In this document: positions 1 through 5,330 of the stretch, piece after piece | Position numbering within the stretch: position 1 is the stretch's first letter | Layout of the letters: the number at the start of each line of letters is the position of its first letter | DNA from: Oscillospiraceae bacterium | Lineage (GTDB): Bacteria; Bacillota_A; Clostridia; Oscillospirales; Oscillospiraceae | DNA: 8,095 bases | Reading direction: 5' to 3' | Assembly (NCBI GenBank): GCA_017936985.1 | Contig: JAGBEM010000008.1 | Coordinates: 1 to 8,095 of the forward strand | Program-made: the position numbers and the translations under genes | The notes under the pieces: generated by a model | The model's input: the letters and a program-made list of their open reading frames with translations, nothing else | What the model was told of the DNA's origin: nothing | The model's database searches: none

Positions 1-40
1 ATATTGCGATTTGATCTTTCGAGTCTCGCATTCAAAAGAT
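1..40. other. short intergenic stretch downstream of the tRNA terminator
   Basis: No gene is recognisable. Positions 18-29 (TTCGAGTCTCGC) exactly match the T-loop plus 3' T-stem of the neighbouring tRNA-Pro, but on the opposite strand. The five bases before them cannot form a T-stem with the bases after them, so this is not the end of a functional tRNA. The minus-strand T-rich stretch at about 29-44 belongs to the adjacent terminator. Confidence 0.4.
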
Positions 41-74
41 AAAAGCCGAGAGAGCAAATGCTCTTTCGGCTTTT
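41..74 (-). terminator. Rho-independent terminator of tRNA-Pro
   Basis: Positions 41-55 pair with 60-74 over 15 bp, with one G-T wobble and a 4-base loop. The stem has a GC-rich core (GCCGA/TCGGC) flanked by A4/T4. Read on the minus strand, it begins just after the tRNA CCA end and is followed by TTTTATCTTTT. This is the expected layout for intrinsic termination of the minus-strand tRNA transcript. The A/T flanks on both sides mean some activity on the plus strand is possible. Confidence 0.85.
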
Positions 75-75
75 A

Positions 76-151
76 TGGTCCGAGTGGCGAGACTCGAACT
101 CGCGGCATCCTGGTCCCAAACCAGGCGCCCTACCAACTGGGCCACACCCGG
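76..151 (-). tRNA. tRNA-Pro (anticodon UGG), CCA encoded
   Basis: Reading the minus strand, every cloverleaf part is present. The acceptor stem CCGGGTG (145-151) pairs with CACTCGG (80-86) with one G-T wobble. The D-stem is GCCC/GGGC with loop AGTTGGTA. The anticodon stem CCTGG/CCAGG encloses loop TTTGGGA, whose positions 34-36 are TGG, so the tRNA reads proline codons. The variable loop is ATGCC. The T-stem GCGAG/CTCGC carries loop TTCGAGT. The discriminator is A79 and CCA is encoded at 76-78. A terminator follows immediately. The 5' half, through the anticodon loop, is duplicated about 200 bp upstream; only this copy is complete. A candidate promoter lies at 159-186, and a better one at 377-405 could also reach this gene by transcribing through the truncated copy. 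Confidence 0.97.
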
Positions 152-153
152 AT

Positions 154-311
154 ATTGAATTAAAGAAAAATGCTCGTTGTGGTCAAATATGTGGTCAAGG
201 AAATTCTACCACATTTTTGACGAACTTTCAACGGAAGTAATCAGAGGTATTTGCAAAGATAAAGGGGAGTATGCAACATTTCGGGAAGTCGAACCGTTTT
301 GGTGTTCCAGC
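154..311. other. 158-bp AT-rich segment between the two tRNA-Pro copies
   Basis: This segment is bounded on both sides by the 40-bp repeat of the tRNA 5' half. It contains TGTGGTCAA twice in direct orientation 12 bp apart (178-186 and 190-198) and an inverted ACCACA at 208-213. Boxes repeated on a one-turn spacing near an attachment core resemble arm-type binding sites of tyrosine recombinases, but no integrase gene is present. Open frames through here read across tRNA sequence and look non-coding. The best reading is the residue of an integrated element or attachment-site DNA. A degenerate tRNA 3' half in the 275-311 part is the alternative. Confidence 0.4.
159..186 (-). promoter_or_regulatory. 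candidate proximal promoter of tRNA-Pro
   Basis: On the minus strand TTGACC (181-186) is followed, after 16 bases, by TTTAAT (159-164), each a 5/6 match to a sigma-A box. The predicted start falls at about 152-153, only one or two bases before the mature tRNA 5' end at 151. That is tight for a normal precursor and weakens the call. The -35 box lies inside one of two TGTGGTCAA repeats and within the segment that separates the two tRNA copies, so this promoter would be supplied by the intervening DNA. Prediction only. Confidence 0.35.
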
Positions 312-351
312 TCCCAAACCAGGCGCCCTACCAACTGGGCCACACCCGGAT
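312..351 (-). pseudogene. truncated tRNA-Pro (5' half only), possible attachment-site duplicate
   Basis: These 40 bases are identical to 114-153, covering two bases upstream of the tRNA, the 5' acceptor strand, the D-arm, the 5' anticodon stem and the whole anticodon loop. Identity ends abruptly at the 3' edge of the anticodon loop. The next minus-strand bases are GCTGG where CCAGG is needed, so the anticodon stem loses two of five pairs. A T-loop-like TTCGA stands further on (289-293), but with three extra bases and no matching T-stem or 3' acceptor strand. The copy therefore cannot make a tRNA. A good promoter at 377-405 faces it. Either a recombinase split and duplicated the tRNA here, or this is a decayed tandem copy. 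Confidence 0.75.
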
Positions 352-376
352 CTAGTTCCAACGACGGAACAAATGC

Positions 377-405
377 ATTATACACGAAACCATTGAAAAA
401 TGCAA
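377..405 (-). promoter_or_regulatory. candidate original tRNA-Pro promoter, facing the truncated copy
   Basis: On the minus strand TTGCAT (400-405) is followed by a 17-base spacer and a perfect TATAAT (377-382). The start would be near position 370, giving about 20 bases of leader before the half-tRNA at 349, a normal distance for a tRNA gene. Nothing else on the minus strand between here and the intact tRNA needs a promoter, so this is probably the ancestral tRNA-Pro promoter. Its transcript would run through the broken copy and the spacer into the intact tRNA, where RNase P could release the mature 5' end. Confidence 0.55.
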
Positions 406-436
406 CCAGAAAAACTACAGAAATGGGAAATGATTG

Positions 437-450
437 CGAAATTTTGTTTG
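437..450. promoter_or_regulatory. weak candidate LexA (SOS) box upstream of uvrA
   Basis: CGAAATTTTGTTTG matches the relaxed Gram-positive LexA pattern CGAAC-N4-GTTYG at every fixed position except the fifth (A instead of C). It ends 9 bases before the uvrA -35 box. uvrA belongs to the LexA regulon in several Firmicutes, which makes the placement sensible. The central four bases do not follow the stricter Bacillus consensus and the region is AT-rich, so chance is a real possibility. Confidence 0.3.
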
Positions 451-459
451 AAATAATAC

Positions 460-488
460 TTGTAACTATGCGAATAATGTGGTATAAT
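460..488 (+). promoter_or_regulatory. sigma-A promoter of uvrA
   Basis: TTGTAA (460-465), a 17-base spacer and a perfect TATAAT (483-488) form a strong vegetative promoter. TG at 480-481 with one base before the -10 box adds an extended -10 element. The predicted start near 495 leaves a leader of about 30 bases before the uvrA ATG. Confidence 0.8.
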
Positions 489-524
489 ACAGGATAACAA
501 TTCTTTACAACGCAGGGGGATGCT

Positions 525-3350
525 ATGAACGACAAGATCATCATCCAGGGTGCAAGAGAAAACAATCTGAAAAATGTAGATTTGACCATTCCCAGAGACA
601 AGCTGATCGTTTTTACTGGCCTTTCCGGCTCCGGAAAATCCAGTCTGGCGTTCGATACCATTTACGCCGAAGGTCAGCGCCGCTATGTGGAGAGCCTTAG
701 CTCCTATGCCCGGCAGTTTTTGGGGCAGATGGACAAGCCGGATGTGGATTCCATTGACGGTTTGTCTCCGGCGATATCAATTGACCAGAAAACCACCTCC
801 AAGAATCCCCGTTCCACTGTTGGCACGGTGACAGAAATTTATGATTATCTGCGCTTGCTGTGGGCAAGGGTGGGCATTCCGCATTGCCCCAAATGCGGCA
901 AGGAGATTTCCAGGCAGACCATTGATCAGATCGTGGATCGGGTAGAAGCGTTGGGGCAGGGGACAAAGTTTATCGTGCTCTCGCCTGTGATCCGTGGTAA
1001 AAAAGGCGAACATCATAAGGTTTTTGAAGATGCCCGGAAGCAGGGCTTTGCCCGTGTTCGTGTGGACGGCATACACTATGACCTGACAGAACAGATCCAG
1101 TGTGAAAAGAATAAAAAGCACGACATCGAGCTGGTGGTCGACCGTCTTGTGTTGAAAGAAGGTCTGCGCCGCCGTTTGACTGACTCCATTGAGACTGCCT
1201 GTTCCCATTCCGGCGGGCTGGTGATGATCGAACTGCCCGGCACCAATGAAGTGCTGAGCTTTTCTCAGAATTACGCCTGCGAGGATTGCGGCATCAGCCT
1301 GACAGAGCTGGAGCCGAGAATGTTCTCCTTTAACAATCCGGCTGGTGCCTGCCCCCACTGTACTGGCTTGGGTTTCCAGTTAGTAGCGGATCCGGAACTG
1401 GTGATCCCGGATAAGTCAAAATCCATTCTGGATGGCGCAATTCAGGTTTCCGGATGGCAAAGTGCCCGGACGGACTCCGTTTTCCGGATGTACTTTGAGG
1501 CACTGGCACAAAAGTACAGATTCTCTTTGACTGTGCCGTTTGCAGAGCTTTCTGAGGAAGCCAAGGATGTGATCCTGTACGGCACAAAAGGGGAAAAGCT
1601 CCGCATGACCTACAACCGCGGTAACGGTATGGGCGTGCTGGAACAGCCTTTTGAGGGCATCATGAACAACATCAGCCGCCGTTACCGGGAAACGCAGTCC
1701 GATGCTGCCCGGAAAGAGTTGGAAGAGTGCATGGCAACCGCTCCTTGTCCCCACTGTGGCGGTAAGCGACTGTCGGACATTGCACGGGCTGTGACAGTTG
1801 GTGGTATCGGTATCATGGATTTTTGCGACCTAAGTGTAGAAAAAGGTCTGGAATTTATGGAGAACCTCCAGCTGGAAGGGAATATGGCCGTTGTGGCAGA
1901 GCAGATCGTACGGGAGATCCAGTCACGCTTGAAGTTCCTGACGGATGTGGGCCTTTCTTATCTGACCCTCAGCCGTGCCGCAGGCACATTGTCCGGTGGT
2001 GAAAGCCAGCGGATCCGTTTGGCAACGCAGATCGGATCTTCCTTGATGGGCGTGCTGTATATTTTGGATGAACCGTCCATTGGCCTGCACCAGAGAGATA
2101 ACGATAAGCTTTTGGCAACGCTGAAGCATTTGCGTGACCTTGGCAATACCTTGATCGTGGTAGAACACGATGAGGATACCATGCGTGCCGCAGACTATAT
2201 CGTGGATGTGGGTCCCGGCGCTGGCAGTCACGGCGGTGAGATCGTAGCAGCAGGCACACTGGAAGAAGTGATCCGCACGCCCAGATCCATCACTGGACAG
2301 TACCTTTCAGGCGTGAAGAAGATTCCTGTGCCTTCTGCACGGCGTGCAGGAAATGGACAGTTCCTGACTGTGCGTGGTGCAGCGGAAAACAATTTGAAGG
2401 ATATTGATGTATCTGTGCCTCTGGGTACGCTGACCTGCGTCACCGGCGTTTCCGGTTCCGGAAAATCCAGCCTGGTGGGGGAAGTCTTGAACAAGACTCT
2501 ATTGGGCCGCCTGAATCACGCCCGTACCCGTCCCGGTGTTTGCAAATGCGTGGAGGGTATAGAGTATCTGGATAAGGTTATTGATATTGATCAAAGCCCC
2601 ATCGGCAGAACGCCCCGCAGCAATCCTGCTACCTATACGGGATTGTTTAATGATATCCGGGATCTGTTTGCATCCACCAACGATGCGAAAATGCGCGGCT
2701 ACGGCCCCGGCAGATTCAGTTTCAATGTAAAGGGCGGCCGGTGTGAAGCCTGCAGTGGTGACGGTCTTGTGAAGATCGAGATGCATTTCCTGGCGGATGT
2801 GTATGTGCCTTGTGAGGTATGCCGTGGTGCCCGATATAACCGGGAAACGCTGGAAGTGCTGTACAAGGGAAAGAATATTTCTCAAGTGCTGGATATGACT
2901 GCGGAAGAGGCGGTGGACTTCTTTGAAAATCTGCCCAAGATCCGCAGAAAAGCACAGACATTGGTGGAAGTCGGTCTTGGCTATGTAAAGCTGGGCCAGT
3001 CCAGCACGACCCTTTCCGGCGGCGAGGCGCAGCGCGTAAAGCTGGCAACAGAGCTGGCAAGAGTTTCTACCGGACGGACGATTTATGTCCTTGACGAGCC
3101 TACAACAGGCCTACACGCCGCAGATGTGCATAAACTCATTGATGTGCTACAGGCGCTGGTGGATGCCGGAAATACGGTTCTGGTGATTGAGCATAATTTG
3201 GATGTGATCAAAACCGCTGACTTTGTGATCGATCTTGGGCCTGAGGGCGGTGACGGCGGCGGTCAAGTGGTGGCAGCAGGAACGCCGGAGCAGGTGGCTG
3301 CCACAGCGGGCAGCTATACCGGTGCCTATCTGAAGCGGTATTTGGAATAA
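525..3350 (+). CDS. uvrA: UvrABC excinuclease subunit A
   Basis: UvrA is the ATP-dependent damage-recognition protein of nucleotide excision repair. As a dimer it loads UvrB onto distorted DNA and then leaves. At 941 aa it is full length and close to the E. coli protein. Two ABC modules are visible. Module I has Walker A GLSGSGKS (32-39), signature LSGGE (489-493) and Walker B LYILDEP (511-517). Module II has Walker A GVSGSGKS (641-648), signature LSGGE (830-834) and Walker B IYVLDEP (853-859). Zinc cysteines are C252/C255/C276/C279 in the first insertion and C740/C743/C763/C766 in the DNA-binding C-terminal finger. Extra CxxC pairs lie at 121-124 and 408-411. The block [20 protein letters not shown] (685-704) is typical of UvrA. 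The ATG at 525 follows an AGGGGGA ribosome site (514-520). The gene stands alone rather than next to uvrB and converges with the kinase-like gene. Confidence 0.98.
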   Translation: MNDKIIIQGARENNLKNVDLTIPRDKLIVFTGLSGSGKSSLAFDTIYAEGQRRYVESLSSYARQFLGQMDKPDVDSIDGLSPAISIDQKTTSKNPRSTVGTVTEIYDYLRLLWARVGIPHCPKCGKEISRQTIDQIVDRVEALGQGTKFIVLSPVIRGKKGEHHKVFEDARKQGFARVRVDGIHYDLTEQIQCEKNKKHDIELVVDRLVLKEGLRRRLTDSIETACSHSGGLVMIELPGTNEVLSFSQNYACEDCGISLTELEPRMFSFNNPAGACPHCTGLGFQLVADPELVIPDKSKSILDGAIQVSGWQSARTDSVFRMYFEALAQKYRFSLTVPFAELSEEAKDVILYGTKGEKLRMTYNRGNGMGVLEQPFEGIMNNISRRYRETQSDAARKELEECMATAPCPHCGGKRLSDIARAVTVGGIGIMDFCDLSVEKGLEFMENLQLEGNMAVVAEQIVREIQSRLKFLTDVGLSYLTLSRAAGTLSGGESQRIRLATQIGSSLMGVLYILDEPSIGLHQRDNDKLLATLKHLRDLGNTLIVVEHDEDTMRAADYIVDVGPGAGSHGGEIVAAGTLEEVIRTPRSITGQYLSGVKKIPVPSARRAGNGQFLTVRGAAENNLKDIDVSVPLGTLTCVTGVSGSGKSSLVGEVLNKTLLGRLNHARTRPGVCKCVEGIEYLDKVIDIDQSPIGRTPRSNPATYTGLFNDIRDLFASTNDAKMRGYGPGRFSFNVKGGRCEACSGDGLVKIEMHFLADVYVPCEVCRGARYNRETLEVLYKGKNISQVLDMTAEEAVDFFENLPKIRRKAQTLVEVGLGYVKLGQSSTTLSGGEAQRVKLATELARVSTGRTIYVLDEPTTGLHAADVHKLIDVLQALVDAGNTVLVIEHNLDVIKTADFVIDLGPEGGDGGGQVVAAGTPEQVAATAGSYTGAYLKRYLE

Positions 3351-3354
3351 AAAA

Positions 3355-3379
3355 CCTGACCTGCTTACCGCAGGTCAGG
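3355..3379 (-). terminator. terminator shared by the convergent uvrA and kinase-like genes
   Basis: CCTGACCTGC (3355-3364) and GCAGGTCAGG (3370-3379) form a perfect 10-bp stem with a 5-base loop. On the minus strand the hairpin starts 4 bases after the stop codon of the kinase-like gene and is followed by six T, the classic intrinsic terminator. On the plus strand it lies 4 bases after the uvrA stop but lacks an adjacent T-run, so termination of uvrA there is probably weaker. Confidence 0.85.
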
Positions 3380-3383
3380 CGCT

Positions 3384-4469
3384 TCAGTTGATGTTTTCTT
3401 TTTTGTATACGCTGGCAGGTAAGGTATCAGAAAGCTCTATGAGCCGGTGATCCCGTTCACCTGCGTAATCGATATGATGCATGGGACTGCGAACAGCGAC
3501 TTCTGCATTGTTGCGAATTTGGAGCGTCATGGTGATCCGCGTGCCAAGATCCTTTGGGTGCTCGATCAAAACAGTACCGCCATGTGCAGCGGCTGCTGCG
3601 CGAATCAGCACCATACCAAGACCGATGCCATACCGGCTGTCCTCAATGCCTGGCTCACGCAGGTACCGGGAGTAGACATTGTTGCGCATCCCGGGGGCAA
3701 TGCCGCTTCCGCTGTCCTGAACGATCAGATACAGCAGCTTGCCGCTGTGTGTCAGCTTGGCATCAATGCGGTCTCCCGGGCGGGAGAATTTGATTGCATT
3801 GGACAAAATGTTGCTGATAGCCCGTTCCAGCTTTTCTTCGTCCGTCAGGCAATAAATTGCTTCACGGGGAGCAGTGAAGTTCAGATCAATGCCTGCGTGT
3901 TGGATCAGTTCCCGATGATTGTGAAACAGCTCTTCTGTCAACGCGCAAATGTCTCTGGTCTGTTGGCTGGATTGGGTGTTCTTGCTGTAACGGTATGCAT
4001 CAGACATATTGCCGATAATGCGGAGCATCTGATAAAGCCCCCGGTTGATCCGCGCTACCTGATCTTGCAGGGCGGAATCAGCCTCTGTGCCGACGATGGG
4101 AAAAAGCCTGTCTGCAACAGTCATCACATTGGACAGAGGCTGGCGCAGTTCCCGGGCGGCCAGTGCCATGGCCTGTAACTCGGCCTGATCCGCATCCTGC
4201 TCCAGAACAAAAATATTGGTATCTCCCATTGAAGTGACGGAGGCTTCACAAGCCCCATTGCCAACGCGCAGCATCAGGCACAGGCAGCCTTCAGTGAAGT
4301 CATCATACTCCTGATGGCCGGTGACCAGGTAATCGTGAATGGAGCTGCCTTCGCCGATCAACTGACTGCGTGCAGCCGCGTTAACGTGGGAAATGATGCC
4401 ATTGGTAACGGAAAAAGCGGGTTGGATCATCAGATCCAGCATCCCGTTAATATCTTTCATTTCTTCCAT
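3384..4469 (-). CDS. soluble PAS-like/histidine-kinase-like protein lacking the H-box histidine
   Basis: This 361-aa protein has no membrane segment or signal peptide, so it should be cytoplasmic. Residues about 10-90 look like a PAS-type sensor fold. Residues about 95-160 form a DHp-like helical region. The catalytic ATPase region at about 205-318 has the N-box ISNILSNAIKFS (218-229), G1 DSGSG (252-256) and G2 GIGLG (281-285), so ATP binding is likely intact. The H-box is ARELRQPLS (105-113): where HATPase kinases have His before E-L-R-x-P-L, this protein has Arg106 (codon CGG). It may thus be unable to autophosphorylate at the usual site, or may use another residue. The last 40 residues extend past the ATPase fold. 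No response regulator is adjacent. The ATG follows AAGGAGG at a 6-base spacing. It diverges from radC and converges with uvrA. No confident promoter was found for it. Fold class is fairly sure; signal and output are unknown. Confidence 0.85.
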   Translation of the reverse strand: MEEMKDINGMLDLMIQPAFSVTNGIISHVNAAARSQLIGEGSSIHDYLVTGHQEYDDFTEGCLCLMLRVGNGACEASVTSMGDTNIFVLEQDADQAELQAMALAARELRQPLSNVMTVADRLFPIVGTEADSALQDQVARINRGLYQMLRIIGNMSDAYRYSKNTQSSQQTRDICALTEELFHNHRELIQHAGIDLNFTAPREAIYCLTDEEKLERAISNILSNAIKFSRPGDRIDAKLTHSGKLLYLIVQDSGSGIAPGMRNNVYSRYLREPGIEDSRYGIGLGMVLIRAAAAAHGGTVLIEHPKDLGTRITMTLQIRNNAEVAVRSPMHHIDYAGERDHRLIELSDTLPASVYKKENIN

Positions 4470-4607
4470 GATGTTCCTCCTTGTGGTATATCATGTGCAG
4501 ATTTGGGAAAAACTTTCGACGATGGTTTTCGACGAAATTCGTCCGTAAACTATTCTAACGAAAAATGAAGAAAATAGCAAGGGAAATCCACAGAAGAGGA
4601 GAAAATT
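4470..4607. promoter_or_regulatory. divergent control region between the kinase-like gene and radC
   Basis: This 138-bp region carries the 5' ends of both genes. For radC, TTCGAC (4528-4533), a 17-base spacer and TATTCT (4551-4556) form a plausible but weak -35/-10 pair. The ribosome sites are AAGGAGG on the minus strand (4476-4482) and AGAGGAG on the plus strand (4595-4601). Near its middle are direct repeats TTTCGACGA and a perfect palindrome (annotated separately) that overlap the radC promoter. Confidence 0.55.
4514..4543. repeat. operator-like repeats over the radC promoter
   Basis: TTTCGACGA occurs at 4514-4522 and again at 4527-4535, 13 bp apart. The second copy runs into two overlapping symmetric sites: TTTCG-A-CGAAA (4527-4537) and GACGAA-A-TTCGTC (4531-4543), each a perfect inverted repeat around one base. 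The cluster covers the proposed radC -35 and part of its spacer, which is where a repressor would sit. The sequence does not fit the Gram-positive LexA pattern with its 4-base centre. Confidence 0.45.
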
Positions 4608-5306
4608 ATGTCGATTCATGACGGCCACCGCCAACGACTGAGAGAACGGTTCCTGCAGGAAGGACTGGAAAATTTTACACAGGTTCAAGTGCTGGAGCTT
4701 CTGTTGTTCTATTGCATACCCCGACAGGACACCAATCCCATCGCACATGCACTGTTGGATCGCTTTGGTTCTCTGTCCGGAGTTCTGGAAGCGCCGGTGT
4801 CTGAGCTGAAAAAGGTACCAGGCATGGGAGTAGGCTCTGCAACCTTTCTGTCATTGCTTTTGGCAGCCAGCCGGTATTATCGGGTGAACCAAACGGAGCG
4901 TCCGAAGTTTATGAACACTGTCGAAGATTATGGAACCCACTTGGCGGCATGTCTCAGCGGCAGACGCAATGAAATGGTATACCTGCTGTGTCTGGATGCT
5001 AAGTGTAAAATGATCTCCTGCAAGGAAGTGGGGGAGGGGAGCGTGAACTCTGCTGCAGTTCCCATCCGGAGAATTGTGGAGATGGCACTGGCGGATAACG
5101 CGACTTCTGTAGTGCTTGCCCATAACCATCCCAGCGGTTTCGCAGTTCCCTCAGAAGAGGATGTACGTACCACCTATCGCCTTGCAATGGCGCTAGGTGC
5201 GGTGGAGATCCAACTGGTGGATCATATCGTGGTGGCTGATGGAGAGTTCGTCTCTCTGGTTCAGTCTCAATATTATGATCCCAGAGATGCCAGACTGCTC
5301 ATTTAA
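4608..5306 (+). CDS. radC: RadC family JAB1/MPN-domain protein
   Basis: At 232 aa this is a normal-length RadC. Residues about 1-90 hold the N-terminal helical region with a helix-hairpin-helix-like segment around VPGMGVGSA (70-78). Residues about 100-230 form the JAB1/MPN metalloprotease-like domain. The JAMM metal motif H-x-H-x7-S-x2-D is complete: H172, H174, S182 and D185, in the hallmark HNHPSG box, with E122 as the likely upstream catalytic glutamate. RadC was linked to DNA repair and recombination by early genetics, but its biochemical role is unsettled; the intact metal site suggests a zinc hydrolase. The ATG follows AGAGGAG with a 6-base gap. The gene ends 24 bp before uvrB on the same strand with no terminator between, so the two are probably co-transcribed. 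It diverges from the kinase-like gene. Confidence 0.95.
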   Translation: MSIHDGHRQRLRERFLQEGLENFTQVQVLELLLFYCIPRQDTNPIAHALLDRFGSLSGVLEAPVSELKKVPGMGVGSATFLSLLLAASRYYRVNQTERPKFMNTVEDYGTHLAACLSGRRNEMVYLLCLDAKCKMISCKEVGEGSVNSAAVPIRRIVEMALADNATSVVLAHNHPSGFAVPSEEDVRTTYRLAMALGAVEIQLVDHIVVADGEFVSLVQSQYYDPRDARLLI

Positions 5307-5330
5307 TACAAATCAGGAAGGAGGATTCCT

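Larger units (their letters stand above)
114..351. repeat. 40-bp direct repeat of the tRNA-Pro 5' half (114-153 and 312-351)
   Basis: The two units are identical over 40 bp and offset by 198 bp. The left unit is part of the intact tRNA-Pro; the right unit is an isolated half-gene. A repeat that begins at an anticodon loop is typical of tyrosine-recombinase attachment sites in tRNA genes. Identity running toward the tRNA 5' end is the less usual polarity, since most such elements duplicate the 3' part. Confidence 0.9.

Noticed and set aside
58..240. Small open frame across the tRNA-Pro gene
   Set aside because: It reads through the antisense strand of the tRNA and its terminator, with no ribosome site or recognisable protein.
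275..350. Second functional tRNA-Pro
   Set aside because: The 3' anticodon strand mismatches, the T-stem does not form, and no 3' acceptor strand or CCA is present.
177..497. 106-codon open frame between the two tRNA copies and uvrA
   Set aside because: It reads through the half-tRNA and a promoter region, has no ribosome site, and its predicted protein consists partly of translated tRNA sequence.
3447..4178. 243-codon open frame opposite the kinase-like gene
   Set aside because: The minus-strand frame has clear ATPase motifs and a strong ribosome site; the plus-strand frame shows no domain and is explained by codon bias.
4485..4518. Promoter for the kinase-like gene on the minus strand
   Set aside because: TATACC or TGATAT could act as -10 boxes, but none has an acceptable -35 at 16-18 bases, so no call was made.
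4531..4543. LexA box at the radC promoter
   Set aside because: The palindrome has a 1-base centre and arms GACGAA/TTCGTC, not the CGAAC-N4-GTTYG layout, so it is reported as an unassigned operator instead.
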